Assembly (NCBI RefSeq): GCF_901000735.1
Contig: NC_081546.1
Location: 7,838,254 to 7,902,253 of the forward strand
DNA length: 64,000 nucleotides
Direction: 5' to 3'
From: Corylus avellana
Taxonomy: Eukaryota > Streptophyta > Magnoliopsida > Fagales > Betulaceae
The notes beneath the pieces were generated by a model. It saw only the letters and a list, made by a program, of their open reading frames with translations. It was not told the origin of the DNA and did not search any database. Below are positions 34,695 to 47,200 of the stretch, one piece after another. The position numbers and the translations under genes are program-made. The number at the start of each line of letters is the position of its first letter. The stretch's first letter is position 1.

Positions 34695-34833
34695 GTAAGT
34701 TGACTAGAAGTGAAGCTTAATATTTGTTTCTGATTTCAGTCAGAATTGCTTCTTCTTTTCTGAATTTTGTATTTTTTATTCTTTTGAATACATTACAAAA
34801 AGAGATGCACATTAGGCTGGTAACTTCACTTTG

Positions 34834-34933
34834 NNNNNNNNNNNNNNNNNNNNNNNNNNNNNNNNNNNNNNNNNNNNNNNNNNNNNNNNNNNNNNNNNNN
34901 NNNNNNNNNNNNNNNNNNNNNNNNNNNNNNNNN
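34834..34933. other. Assembly gap, 100 N
   Basis: Exactly 100 ambiguous bases. Sequence after the gap restarts at a point equivalent to 28250, some 6.6 kb before the gap. Confidence 0.99.
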
Positions 34934-35252
34934 AAAAGTGTACTGTAAATCCAACATTTCTTGTCTTCTAAGAAAATAGTAAATCCAAGACATAGAAAAA
35001 AAAAAAAAAAAAGGAAAAAAAAAGAGGTATAAGGAAATGTCCTTTACAACAATATACTAAAGAAGCATCTAAATCAAACTTTCTAAAGAGCCCTACACAA
35101 GCATGTGGATTTATATGTTAAAGTAACCTATCTAGGCCTCCTTTGTTTTCGTCCCTATGAAGTCCCAAAGCAAATAAATATAAAAAGTTTCAGGCACAAT
35201 GATGAAGGACCCATTACCATAATTTGGCTTTTCTTTTGCAATTATAATTCAG

Positions 35253-35795
35253 ATGGGTGAGGGCCATTGCAGCAGTCTAGCTTCTGCCATGGGAAAATGG
35301 TTTCCTTGGTTCTTGAGAATAGGGATCATGGGGCTCGTCATGTTCGCCGGTGTGACATCTGCGGATCAAATCGATGCTCCTTCAACCAGCGAACTATGTA
35401 TCAGTGATTGTGCCACATGTCCTGTCATATGTTCGCCGCCGCCTCCGCCGCTAAAGTCATTTTCACCACCATCACCCTCGGTGCACCATTCATCCCCGCC
35501 GCCACCACCGCTGCTAAAGCCTTTTCCACCACCATCACGAGCAGCGACTCCACCAGAGGCTGCTCCATATACTTCATGGGGATCTCCTCCTCCACCTCCG
35601 CCTCCCTTTAAGTACTACAACAATATGCCTCCTTCAGGTCCGGTGACTCCGATGCCACCTAACGGAGGAGTACCCCGCGATTATCCCTATCCTTACTACT
35701 ACTTTTATGCCTCCCACGCTCCTTCACTTTCCCTTGATGCTTCCTTTGTCTTTATGTTACTATTTCTCTTTCATTTTGTGCTTTCTTGTTGGTGA
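35253..35795 (+). CDS. Short extensin-like, proline-rich secreted protein, copy 2
   Basis: 180 aa, identical to the protein at 28568-29110 except for two residues in the proline-rich part. Same signal peptide, cysteine cluster, SPPPP blocks, YPYPYYYFYA motif and hydrophobic C-terminus. Flanking DNA matches on both sides, and the copy begins just after a 100-N gap, so it is most likely the second allele rather than a tandem paralogue. A TATAAAA motif again lies about 70 bp upstream. Confidence 0.8.
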   Translation: MGEGHCSSLASAMGKWFPWFLRIGIMGLVMFAGVTSADQIDAPSTSELCISDCATCPVICSPPPPPLKSFSPPSPSVHHSSPPPPPLLKPFPPPSRAATPPEAAPYTSWGSPPPPPPPFKYYNNMPPSGPVTPMPPNGGVPRDYPYPYYYFYASHAPSLSLDASFVFMLLFLFHFVLSCW

Positions 35796-37479
35796 GTGAA
35801 ACAAGACAACAAGTTGTTCTCTGGGAAACTATGGAGTCTGAAGGAGCCTATGTACCCAGATTGTTCATATATTTTTCAGTTTATTTGCTTCCTTTTTTGT
35901 TTTGTTTATCATTCTACTTATGTTTATAGATACAAACATCTTATTTTTTGTTGAATGAGTACGATGTATTTATTTGATTTGTATAACTTTGTCCATTATG
36001 AGAAAATAAAGGACAAGCATATATACTTGAGAGACATGTTGGAGACTAGCACCCATGGCCATGGACTTTGATTGGAGAGGATTAATTTGCTCATTTGCTG
36101 TGAATTCTTATGGTGTATGAAATTGCAATCGCAGTAAACCATGAAATCTTCTTTAGTTTTGCTCAAATTAAACCAAATAAAGAAATTTTATTTGAGATCA
36201 AGAATAAATTTTCTCTGCAATTTCCTGGATTTAGAGATCCATGTATAAGTGAAAAAGCTTGAGGGCAACTGGTGTTTGATCTATTTGATAATCTAAAGTG
36301 ATTTGACAGGTTGGAAGAAGGAAAAAGATGCACATATGGTTTACTTTAGTAGTAACCTGTTCCTTTCGCTTACCATTTACCATGATGTGATGATTCAATT
36401 GTCTAGGAAAATCTTAAAGTGATCAAGTATATATTAGAATATGGGTTCAAATCCCGCAACGAAAATTTATATACTTGATTAGTGTAAATTACTTTGGTCT
36501 CTATTGACGCTATGGTGAAATTGGGTTAAACTATGGCTCAATCAGATTTGAAATAGAACCTACAATTCTCATTGTCTAGGCCTCCCAACGCTCCACTCTC
36601 TCTTACAAAGTAGTGAAAATCACACAATAACAACTTGTCTTTTTCTTCTTCTTTTTTGTTATTTTTTGCTAATTGATTGAAATTAATGTCATTATAGAAT
36701 ATAAGAAAGTGAGTATAAAGATATATAGATCAACCAAAGTGGTAGGAGGATGCGATTAATGCTATGTAATCCTTGACTATTGCACTTGCCATCTGGGCGG
36801 AACTACTTGGCGCTCCTAATTTTCAAAATGTTTTTCAATGTTTTGTAAAATACCCATTATAATTATTTTAAAATAAAAAATAAGGAAATGGGATTGCAAT
36901 ATAAGAGAGTAAGATGAAACTATAGCCTATTATTTGGTCAGTTTGGATCATTCCCTATATTTGGTCATTTTGGACTTTTCCATGTATCTTTGCTCATTAA
37001 CCGTTTGGACTTTGTTGTTAGGGTGCCCACCCACCCATTTTCCCTCATTTGCTTAGAAAAAAAAAAAAAAATTGCTCTTCGAGATCAAAGGTCGCCGTTT
37101 AAAAGAAACGTCAAGAAAGGATTTTGTTAAGACGGCAATTGAACACGCTGTAACTATTATTTCTTTATTTTTTTAAAAGAAAAAGAAATTATCGAAGACG
37201 GGGGAGACGGTATAAATAAATTTTGAGATTCAACAAGTATGTGAAGCCGACGGTCGAGATCCTCTATTACACAGATTTTGTCCCGCTAAAAAGATCGTCA
37301 AGCCCAGTGACGCAGAGCTGACAGGGCGATCCTCGGCCCCTCGAACTAACGCCTCAGCGCAGGGGATCCAGATCCGAATCACAGAGCTCACTGATCAGAC
37401 CAGAACCCAACTTGGTTAGACGAAGCAGCCCGGCGGCGCTGAGCGCGGTCACAGCGCAGATCTGTCTCGCCGTGAGAAG
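35796..37479. other. Intergenic between proline-rich copy 2 and COG8
   Basis: Equivalent to 29111-30913 with a 118-bp deletion at about 36912. No gene recognised. Candidate COG8 TATA at 37211. Confidence 0.6.
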
Positions 37480-40400
37480 ATGGAGTCCCAAAATGCAGCA
37501 GACGAGACGACGCCGTCGCCGATGTTAGGCCTCCTCCCTCTCGCCTCTGCCTCCCAACAGCCCTACGTCTCTGAGCTCCTCTCCTTCACTCTCGATCGCC
37601 TCCACAAGGTCCTCTCTCTCTTCCTCTCTAGCTCTTTATGTGAGCCTGAGAAAATTTTGAGTGAGTGTATAATAAAATTTCTTAATCTTTCGAAAGGAAC
37701 CGGAGCTTCTTCGGGTCGATGCGGAGCGGATCCGGAGGCAAATGCAAGAGGTGGCGGTGGGAAATTACCGAGCATTCATTGCTGCAGCCGATTCGTTGCT
37801 TGCCATCCGGGAGGAAGTTTCCGCCATCGATAAGCATCTCGAATCTTTGGTAATCAAATTTCATTTACGTATCAATTTTGATCTTCTCTTGATATTTTTA
37901 GGTGTTTTATGGTGCTGAATTGTCTCTTCGCTTTGGTTCTTAATTCGGCTTTCTAATTCATTTCGATTAGGATTCAAACTTCGAGTAGAAATATGCAGTA
38001 CAAATGAAGCACACCACTTTGAGATCTATTTCCTTGGGTTGCTGATATTTTAGGACAAGTGTGCTCTATGTTTTATGTAGAAACCATCTGGTGTGGCAAA
38101 ACTTTCACTATTATTGCCTTTGATTTACTGTGGAGAGCAAGGAGCTCGATACTTTTAGGTTTGTATTTGTTATGTAATGACTCAGAAATAAGCATTAGCC
38201 ATATTTGTACTATTTTAGACTAGTCAATTTGGAGGTTCCTTAGAATCTCTTATAAAGCAATAAGCAATGCGAGATTTAACACTTATGACTATCTTTATAA
38301 ATTACCTACTTTATATGGGCTACTCATCATTTTCCCAATGTGGGACCCGAGTTTTACAAACTTTCCTCCTTAAACTGTTGACGTTCCATCATGGCTACAT
38401 CGTGTAGTGCTCAAGTACTACATGGTGTTAGCAGGTAGCTTTGATACAATTTGTAATGGTCCAGGGAAAACGCTAGACACATATGCGCTATTACCGCAAA
38501 ATAACTAGTCAATTTGGAGGTTCCCTAGAATTTGTTGTAAAGCCCAATTTCACCTAGGAACTAAGCAACGTGGAACTTAACACTTATGACTATATTTATA
38601 AAGTACCCACTCTATGTGGGTTACTCCTTATCTTCCCAATGTGAGACTGGGGTATTACATGTTATGACAAATGGAATTGCTTAAATCGTTAACGGAATCA
38701 TGTAAAGCGTTAGAGAAAATGTTTTAGTTGGGGAATCTCCCTGCTGATGCATTATAGGAATTCCTCTTAAAGATAAGTATGTATTTTGTGTGTATATATG
38801 TATCCCTGTATGTTGCGCTATAGAAGATAGTCATTGACAGAGAAAGGAGAGATGGGTGGCGCTCAATACAGTTAGAGCTATTGTTGGTAATTCAGAGTCA
38901 CTTTAAGAAAGAAGGCTTGATGCTATAATAGCTGCAAGGGTAAGAAGGAACTTGAATCTTAATTCTTAATTTGGGTGAAAAACTTCAGTAGAGTTACCTA
39001 TATGTCCATATTATATTTTCTTTAGTAAGCCCCTCTCTCTTAGTGTCTAGTTATGATGTGAACATAACGATGTTTATCTTCTTCGGTAGGTTTGTCTATT
39101 GTATAAATTCTCTGACACAAACTATGCAGAAATGCACTGGAGTTAGTCATGTTGCCTATGAGCTATGGTGCAAATTTGTCCATACATGTTTAAAAGAAGA
39201 ACTGAAGTTGATTATGTTGACTATTTTTGTATTTCTATGTAAACCTTGAAGCATATGATGAAGAATGTTATACTGAGATGTAATCTCCCCCCTTTGCAGA
39301 TAAATGAGATCCCAAAGTTGACATCTGGTTGCACTGAGTTCATTGAGTCTGCAGAAGAGATTTTGGAGAAGAGGAAGATGAACCAAACATTGCTAGCAAA
39401 TCACAGTACTTTGCTTGACTTGCTTGAAATTCCTCAGCTTATGGACACGTATGTGTTTCAAAATTGTGAAGATTCACTTGTTAAAATTGAATCACTAGTC
39501 CATATGCCAGGCGTCTAATTTAGATTCATGCAATAAAGTTGCTTGTTATTAGACTAGTTTTATCCTTCAATTGTATTTGAAAGTGAGGTCTGCAAATAGT
39601 AGAATTTGTATGCCTTACTGCCCTCAAAGAAAACGGGATACTGGTCAATTCATAGGAAGTAACAGTAGATGGCATTGGTTTTTGTTGGTAGGTCAGCATA
39701 ATTTTCATAAAACATGTCTTTGTCCATGCAGTTATTCATCTTCTAGGATAACTACTAGACAATTTATTGCCTCTCTTCTTTATGCAGATGTGTAAGGAAT
39801 GGGAATTATGATGAGGCTCTTGATTTAGAGGCCTTTGTTTGCAAACTTTCAACTATGCACCCCAAGTGAGTTATATACGTCTTATTCTCCTTGCTAACAT
39901 ATCTTTTGGGCTGTCAACTTTGTGGAAGGCTGCTTGCTTAGGCTCTTTTCTTTTCTTTAAGGTTACCTGTTATTCAAGCACTAGCTTCAGAGGTCAGGCA
40001 GACAACCCAGTCTCTTCTTTCTCAGCTTCTCCAGAAACTTCGCTCAAATATACAGGTGTGGTAGTTCTGTTGAAACATTTACAATTTATGCAACTTGATT
40101 CATCCAGATACATGGATTGGAAAATTCCATTTATTTTTATGGAGGCATTGTTGTGTATTGCAGTTACCAGAATGTCTTCGTATTATTGGTTATTTACGTC
40201 GAATTGGAGTGTTCAGCGAGTACGAGATGCGTTTGCAGGTATTTTCCAGTGCTCTTATGATAGTGGTGCTGTTTTAATGAACATTTAATTGGCCACTATG
40301 ATTTTTATACTTAATACATTTATGTGCTTGAATCTGACCAAGATTATTTTCCGAGTATTTCAGTTTTTGAGGTGCCGAGAGGCTTGGCTTACTGGAATTC

Positions 40401-42625
40401 TTGAGGATCTGGACCAGAGAAATCCTTATGAATTCTTAAAAGGGATGATAAACTGTCATAGAATGCATCTTTTTGATGTAGTTAATCAGTATCGAGCAAT
40501 ATTTGCTGATGATACATCAGGAAGTGAAGAAAACTATGATGGTGGGCTTCTTTTTAGTTGGGCTATGCATCAGATTACCTCACACCTTAAAACTCTTAAA
40601 GTCATGCTCCCAAAGATAACAGAAGGGGGATCTCTCTCAAATATCTTGGATCAATGCATGGTGAGCATCTTCCTAAGACTTCTGCATGCTTAATCGTATG
40701 TCTTGTTCATTTCTTCAAGGATTTTGATGGGATTATGTATATATTTTCTTAGTTTTTCGGGGGCTGAATGATAGAATAACTTCTACCCCTTCAAATGCCC
40801 ACCCATGAAGTGTAAAACCCCAGACCACCATCTTCTATAGGAGATTGATTGTAGACATTAAAATATCAGATTGGTGGAGGACTGCCATCACTCACTTCTA
40901 ACTTTTTTCCCCATATAAAAATATCCATTTCATTTTTGCCTATAATAAATCTATTTCAGTTTTGCATGCAAATATTTTCAAGATCAGGGATATACAACCA
41001 GATTTTGTTGACTATGTTCTTTTGTGTTATTGACAGTATTGTGCCATGGGCCTTGGTTGGGTTGGGTTAGATTTTCGGGGCCTGCTTCCTTCACTTTTCG
41101 AAGAGTAATATCTTATTTTATGTATTTATTTCTCTGTAGTCATGGTAAACCTTCATTTTTATTTTCTTTAACATTTGAGTTTGGTCGCTTCAATTCACAG
41201 GGCAGTTCTCAACTTATTCTCAAAAAATATGAGTACCGCAGTTGAAAATTTTCAGGTAAGTTGACTAGAAGTGAAGTTTAATATTTGTTTCTGATTTCAG
41301 TCAGAATTGCTTCTTCTTTTCTGAATTTTTTATTTTTTATTCTTTTGAATACATTACAAAAAGAGATGCACATTAGGCTGGTAACTTCACTTTGTACCAA
41401 GCGGCCTAATGCCTTTTATTTGGTGATATGTAACTTGATGTTGTACTCTACTCTAGTTGGTCCTGGATTCACATCGTTGGGTCCCACTACCAGCAATTGG
41501 CTTTCCAGCACATAGTATTGGCGATGACAGTCAGGAGGATATCACTCCGCCATCTTATCTAATGGAACATCCGCCTCTTGCCGTATTTGTCAATGGTAAG
41601 TTGGCTATATTATGTGCCCTTTTAGAACTTAGGAATTGTTGTTCACCCTTGATGCTTTTCTTGCCGTGAACTCTGGTGGTTGTCCTAAACTAAAGGTGGT
41701 GAGTTCATATAAGGGAAACTGTTCAGATAAAGACATACTATTGATATGTTAACATGACATTCTGACTCTCTTCATCATATATTGATAACTTTCTTTTTCC
41801 TTCTAATGCTTGAATTCCTGAATTGGGAAACAATTTCCTATGCTACTTCTCCACAGTTTACTGAGTCAAATTCCTCTCAAGTTTTCTAGTCTAGACCTCA
41901 TGGTTGCTGTTAACTTTAGTTTTGTAATTTGTTAACATCTGATATTTTAGAGGATTTCTGCTTTGTTCATTTTGTCTTCTTCTTCATCTTGTACGCTCTG
42001 GTGGTTGTAGGTGTATCTGCGGCAATGAACGAGCTACGTCCCTGTGCCCCAATAAGTTTGAAACATTTACTTGCCCAAGAACTAATTAAGGGATTGCGGG
42101 CTGTTTCTGACTCTTTATTGAGGTATAATACAGCTCGGATGCTCAGAGAAAGTGAGTCTGGACTTTTCCTGGCTCTTTGCCGGGCTTTTATTGAGGTGCT
42201 GTTCTTACTCACTGGGCTGATTGTCATCTGCAATTTGTGTATATTAATCATATTGACATCCCTCACTCTTATGAATCTTCTCTTCACAGGTTGCTTACCC
42301 ACATTGTGCCACATGCTTTGGTCGTTGTTACCCTGGTGGAGCTGCTCTTATCATGGACGCAAAGAACTTATATGATGGAATTGGCCGCCTTTTGACTGTA
42401 TCTCCCTCAAGAGATCTTAGCAAACCAGTCAAGAATGCAGAGGAAAAGAGCATACCAGAAAATGGTAACTTGCCTGTGGTGGAAAATGGAGTTGTGGCTG
42501 ACGTCGAACAAACTACAGGTGCCGATCCCGATGCCGATGAAAAGGAGGGTGCTGATGCTGATGTAGCTGATGTAAAGGAGGAAAGTCCTACTTTGCAGAC
42601 CCGCGAAAGGCACAGTGATGTGTGA
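37480..42625 (+). CDS. COG8: Conserved oligomeric Golgi complex subunit 8, complete, 12 exons
   Basis: Exons: 37480-37608, 37697-37849, 39300-39448, 39788-39865, 39962-40055, 40164-40238, 40364-40660, 41037-41104, 41201-41255, 41457-41595, 42011-42195, 42290-42625; in frame, 585 aa. The protein has the COG8/Dor1 pattern: an N-terminal helical part ('[20 protein letters not shown]', '[15 protein letters not shown]'), the conserved core ('[20 protein letters not shown]', '[20 protein letters not shown]', '[10 protein letters not shown]') and a C-terminal block ending near '[20 protein letters not shown]'. The acidic tail after that is poorly conserved. COG8 belongs to the second lobe of the COG tether, which acts in retrograde traffic within the Golgi. 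Intron 2 (1.45 kb) contains a TRIM. Start ATG opens the first exon and matches the family. Confidence 0.93.
38173..38659 (-). mobile_element. TRIM element in COG8 intron 2 (second copy)
   Basis: Same insertion as 31607-32093, offset by 6566 bp with a few substitutions. It is not an independent insertion event. Confidence 0.85.
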
Positions 42626-43622
42626 AAGGCTGAAAGCACCTCTACCAGCAATTATTTTCAGCTTTTCATTCCTTGAAACAAAAAGTGAGAGAGAGACGAG
42701 CAGCCCGAAGACGAAAACTGGGTCGTATCTCGGTAGCTTGGTATTATTCTGTCGAAAGTTATTGCTCAATTTTTTTTAGAAGTTAAAAAGGGGATGTATA
42801 GAAGAAGAGGAAGAGAGAATCTCAGCAAAAATAGTTAGAGAACTTCATTCTGTATCTTTAATTTGTATTACAAATTTTCTATTCCATTTCATTACATATA
42901 ATGAAAATGCAATTTTATCTGAAGTCTGATTATAGGTTTTTGTACCTCTTCTGTTCGCTAAAGGGTTGGTATCAAATTCCTTCTATTTTGGGATGGTGTG
43001 TGTATATAATGAAAGAACTAACAAAAGGAAATAATAATAATAATAAAAAAAAACACAGCAAGCATAAAATCGAAAGCTTCTTCCTGTTCTCTACTATCCC
43101 ATGCAAACTTGCTAATCATACATGGATTTTGTTAGAGGATTTCAAAGCACCAAGTCAAATTGCCTACATATATGTGCGGATAACGCATATGATATCCGCC
43201 CGCCGAGGGCTAGGAGCTGAAAATTTGCCTCTAACTCATGCGGACGGGTGAATAACGAATGTAGGATAGTTTTTTAGAGGATTTTTTTTGAGTTTTTATT
43301 CAAAAAGTGTTGATATAAAAGTGAAAATAATTTGAGGTTTTTTTTTTTTTTTTTGTCTAGAATTATTATTATTATTCATTTTTTTTTATTAAAAAAAAAA
43401 AAGAGAACGAAAGAAAATATTATCAAGCAATTTTCCCTCGGATTTACATAAACAAACAGGGGACGTGCTTCATCACAGCATTTTAATTTCCTCCTCACGT
43501 GACCAACTGCCGGGTCAAACCGATCCGGTAAATTGAAGTTAGTGATCCATAGAGGCTGCAAAACGAATCGTTTTTACGTAAGAGAAAGCACCACCACTGG
43601 TCACAAGCAAAACCCTTAACCC

Positions 43623-43654
<32 letters not shown>

Positions 43655-43670
43655 GCGCGATTGATTCAGA
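42626..43670. other. COG8 3' UTR and methyltransferase promoter region
   Basis: 42626 to about 42900 should be the COG8 3' UTR ('attacatataatgaaaatgc' near its end). A (CT)n tract at 43621-43654 lies directly before the methyltransferase ATG and would be in its 5' UTR. No other gene seen. Confidence 0.6.
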
Positions 43671-44175
43671 ATGGCTGGTAAGTTTTTCTTTTTTTCTGTC
43701 AAATTTCGTATTTAATAAGCAGTTGAGCGAAGTGATAAATTTATTTATGATCGGAGTGATAATGTTTAACGCTGAAGCTAATCGTAATCGAAGAGAGATC
43801 ATAATTTCATTCTGGAAATTCGTCTTGAGATCAAAACCAAATGGTGTTTTCCTTTCTGTTCTTTGTGAGCTGGGTTGAAATAAGGGCACGTTTGCGGATA
43901 AATGCTTTTGTTCCATATGTATATGTAATGTACTGTTTACGCCAACTTTTTAAAATCCCCTTTTGAAGATTTCCTTTTTCATTATTCTTGTCAATGGCTG
44001 AAACCAATTCAAATGTGAAAATTTTCTGCTATTACGCTCTTTATGTGTATGTGTTTCTCCTCAAAGAGGCTAGCAAGATGGCGTCTGATGTGCAAGAAGC
44101 TGAGGAGCAACAACCCCCATCCCAGAAGATACAAATTTTCCCTACCATCACCAATGTTATCTCCCCCTTCTGGAG

Positions 44176-44214
<39 letters not shown>

Positions 44215-47200
44215 GCACACGTGCAGGCACACACTATATCAATATAGGTTGTATTCATTTGAAGTATGTATTTATGCTTGGCAGAGAAATATGAAAGAGA
44301 AGCTAAGAGGTATTGGGATATCTTTTACAAACGGCATCAAGACAGAGTGAGCCTTTTCCTATTCTTTTGAATGTAATTTGTTAACTTATACCAACTGCTG
44401 ATTCGAATACTTTACTACTTGTTGTATTACTATAATGCTACCACTAAGCCCCAAAACCAGACCTGCATTAATGGTCTTGATCCATATTATTTCATGCCTA
44501 GTGGCATATGCGGTTGGTAAGGGCTTGAGAAATCAACATTCTGAACATCTAGACCTTTAGCCAACTCGAGTTGGTTATTACTTGCTGGTATGAATTTAGT
44601 AAGATTTTCCCCCAGGATCTGTTGCTAGAAAGGGATAATCCACAACTTGGAGCTGTCAATTTCTGTCCTTTATGGAAATGGCAAACTAATTTGGTCACTT
44701 ACTGAAAATTTTAAATTGCCACATGTTCATAATTTTCTGTAATGAATACGGCTATTTATAGAAGTTCCATTTAGTTCTATTTTTCTTTCTTCAGTTTTTC
44801 AAAGATCGGCACTACTTGGACAAGGAGTGGGGCCACCATTTCTCCGTGAGTTGTTTTTTTTATTTTTATTTTTTATTTTTCTAAGTATGTTGCAAATTTC
44901 TTGAATGACTTAAGATGTCTAAATTTTGTATGGATTTTCTGATTTTCAGGGATCAGTAGGAAAAGTAATTCTGGAGGTAACCGTTTTATGTTATCATTAG
45001 TTCTCTCTCTCTCTCTCTCTCTCCCCTTCAATGGCAGCCTAGTTTTTTTGTGCCTAACTTGTGATCTAGCTGCATAGATTTCTAGTATTAATTGTATATT
45101 TGTTCGTGAGTTAATGATGTTTTTATCTTGGTTTAATGTCACATCATTATATCTTTGTGGAATACTGCACGGTTGACTGAAGTTCTGATTAATTAAGTTG
45201 GATAGATATAGAGATGTTTGCATGACTTATTATTTTAGTAGGATCATGCAACAAACTATTTGATATCTTACAGGTCAAGTTTGAAATAGTATGATTTGTT
45301 TAATCATTGTTGTACGTATGGATTCAATCAAGTGCACTACTTCTCATCCTTTTGCTTCTTATTTGTTGTCCACTACAATCAATTATGACTATAATTTCTA
45401 GTTTTTCTATTGTTTTTTCATGTATAAAGAAGACTTATCATAGCTATTCTAATAGTATTACCATATTTTGGCTTTTAATATATATATATTTTTTTTGTTT
45501 TTAGCAGGTTGGCTGTGGAGCTGGAAACACCATATTTCCCTTGCTTGCTACATATCCAGATGTGTTTATTTATGCATGTGATTTCTCACCACGTGCTGTT
45601 AACTTGGTTAAGGTTTGATTATCTTGTTTTCCATTTCTGAATCATTGGCGAATCTTTATGACTGAATGTATGTGAAAACTTTGTTCTTATCGTATGTTGC
45701 GCATGGAAGAGATGAATCTGGGGGAATTATATGCCTTAAAGTGGAATTGTTGAAGTGCACTATAACATGCACATAATATTGGTGAAAAACTTTGGAATTG
45801 ACATTCTAGAGAGGGAGAGAGAGGTGATCATGCAATTGTGTTTTATTCTCACCATAATGGCACTAGGCCTTCAGTCTTACTACTAGCAATCTGATTCTCA
45901 TGGCATTGACAATAGCCTTTAAATTCTCACTGTCTGGAAGTTTGGAGTTTCCTTCCCTTAGATTGCTTCTTCATATACTATCCACAACTGAAGGATGTGC
46001 CACTTGTATATATGATTCAGCGAAGCCATGACTGGTTTGTGGACAACTGTAGTTATGAATCAAAATTTGGTGGAATATATGTGTGGGCAACCACTTATAG
46101 TACTTTGAAGATTTTCTGGCAAAGGTAAAGAGGTTCCTTTGGGCATTAATCATGACTTAAATTGGTGATATAGCAGTTCTCCTACAATGATTAGTGCCTA
46201 AAGGAATGGGGAACTGATGATATATTGAAAAATCGGGAAATTTCAGTAGCGACATATTGCGATTCCTTGTTTTATGTGTTCTATTATTTGTAGCTTTAGG
46301 AGTTATTTTTCCAACTGTAATTTAAAAGTTTACTTTAAGTAGGTCTAGCTGACTGAATGTATTGTTTTGCTTTTTGCAGATGCATAAAGACTTCAAAGAA
46401 TCCCAAGTTAGTGCATTTGTTTGTGATTTGACAGTTGATGATCTGAGCAAGCAGATTTCTACATCTTCGGTTGATATAGTAACCATGGTATCTATATGAA
46501 GTTACAATTTATCAAGTTATTGAACTATTGAACATCAGTTTGTTCAGTTTCATTATTGTATAATAGCATTTCTACCTAATTTACAATTGAACATGTGCTG
46601 TGCTTAAGTTTCAGTTTGATGTTTGTTATTCATCCAACTAGCTGACTTGTTAAGCAGATTTTTGTGTTATCTGCAGTTGCCCCGGAGAAGATGCCTCTAG
46701 TGTTGCAGAACATTAGAAAAGTTCTCAAGGTAAGATATCAACATCTTTTACAACATATTATAAATTTTATCTACCTTTCTATAATGAACTCTGAAATGTG
46801 AAATTGCAATTTTTTTTCTTCTTTTCAGCCAAATGGTTACGTGCTGTTTCGTGATTATGCTACTGGCGACCTCGCTCAGGTTGATGTTCTCTCTCTCTCT
46901 CTCACAAACACATTATTTTTGCCAAGTAGATAAATTTGTAAGTCTCTGGCAAAGAATCCCCTCCCCTCTTTCCCAAAGCTTATGTATGGTCTCCCATAGT
47001 ATTTGGTGCATGAAAATTGTTTTTTTTTTTTTTTGGTTGGGAGGCCTACACCACATAAGCTCTAGGGGGAATTTGTTTTTGGAAGAGGAGTGGTAATGGG
47101 GTGATGTATTGCATTACTCTTTTATGTGTGTTATATAATTAGTTGCCTGAGTTGGTAAACTATTTCTTGAAGCCAGTAATGGTTATGATATATATATATA

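Larger units (their letters stand above)
28250..34833. repeat. Duplicated block, copy 1 (ends exactly at gap)
   Basis: About 6.58 kb nearly identical to 34934-41394, with scattered single-base changes and a 118-bp segment at about 30230-30347 absent from the other copy. It contains the proline-rich gene and COG8 exons 1-9. It ends at the base before the 100-N gap. Confidence 0.92.
34934..41394. repeat. Duplicated block, copy 2 (starts exactly at gap)
   Basis: Near-identical partner of 28250-34833. Its last base matching copy 1 is about 41394, which corresponds to the base before the gap. Beyond that the COG8 gene continues to its end. Confidence 0.92.

Noticed and set aside
34640..34833. COG8 copy 1 as a naturally truncated paralogue
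   Set aside because: Truncation coincides with a scaffold gap, and the sequence is nearly identical to the complete copy.
42328..42769. Minus-strand frames over COG8 exon 12
   Set aside because: Antisense shadows of the acidic COG8 tail.
43988..44350. 120-aa frame taken as a methyltransferase start
   Set aside because: It reads through introns; the spliced model from ATG 43671 keeps frame through all 13 exons.
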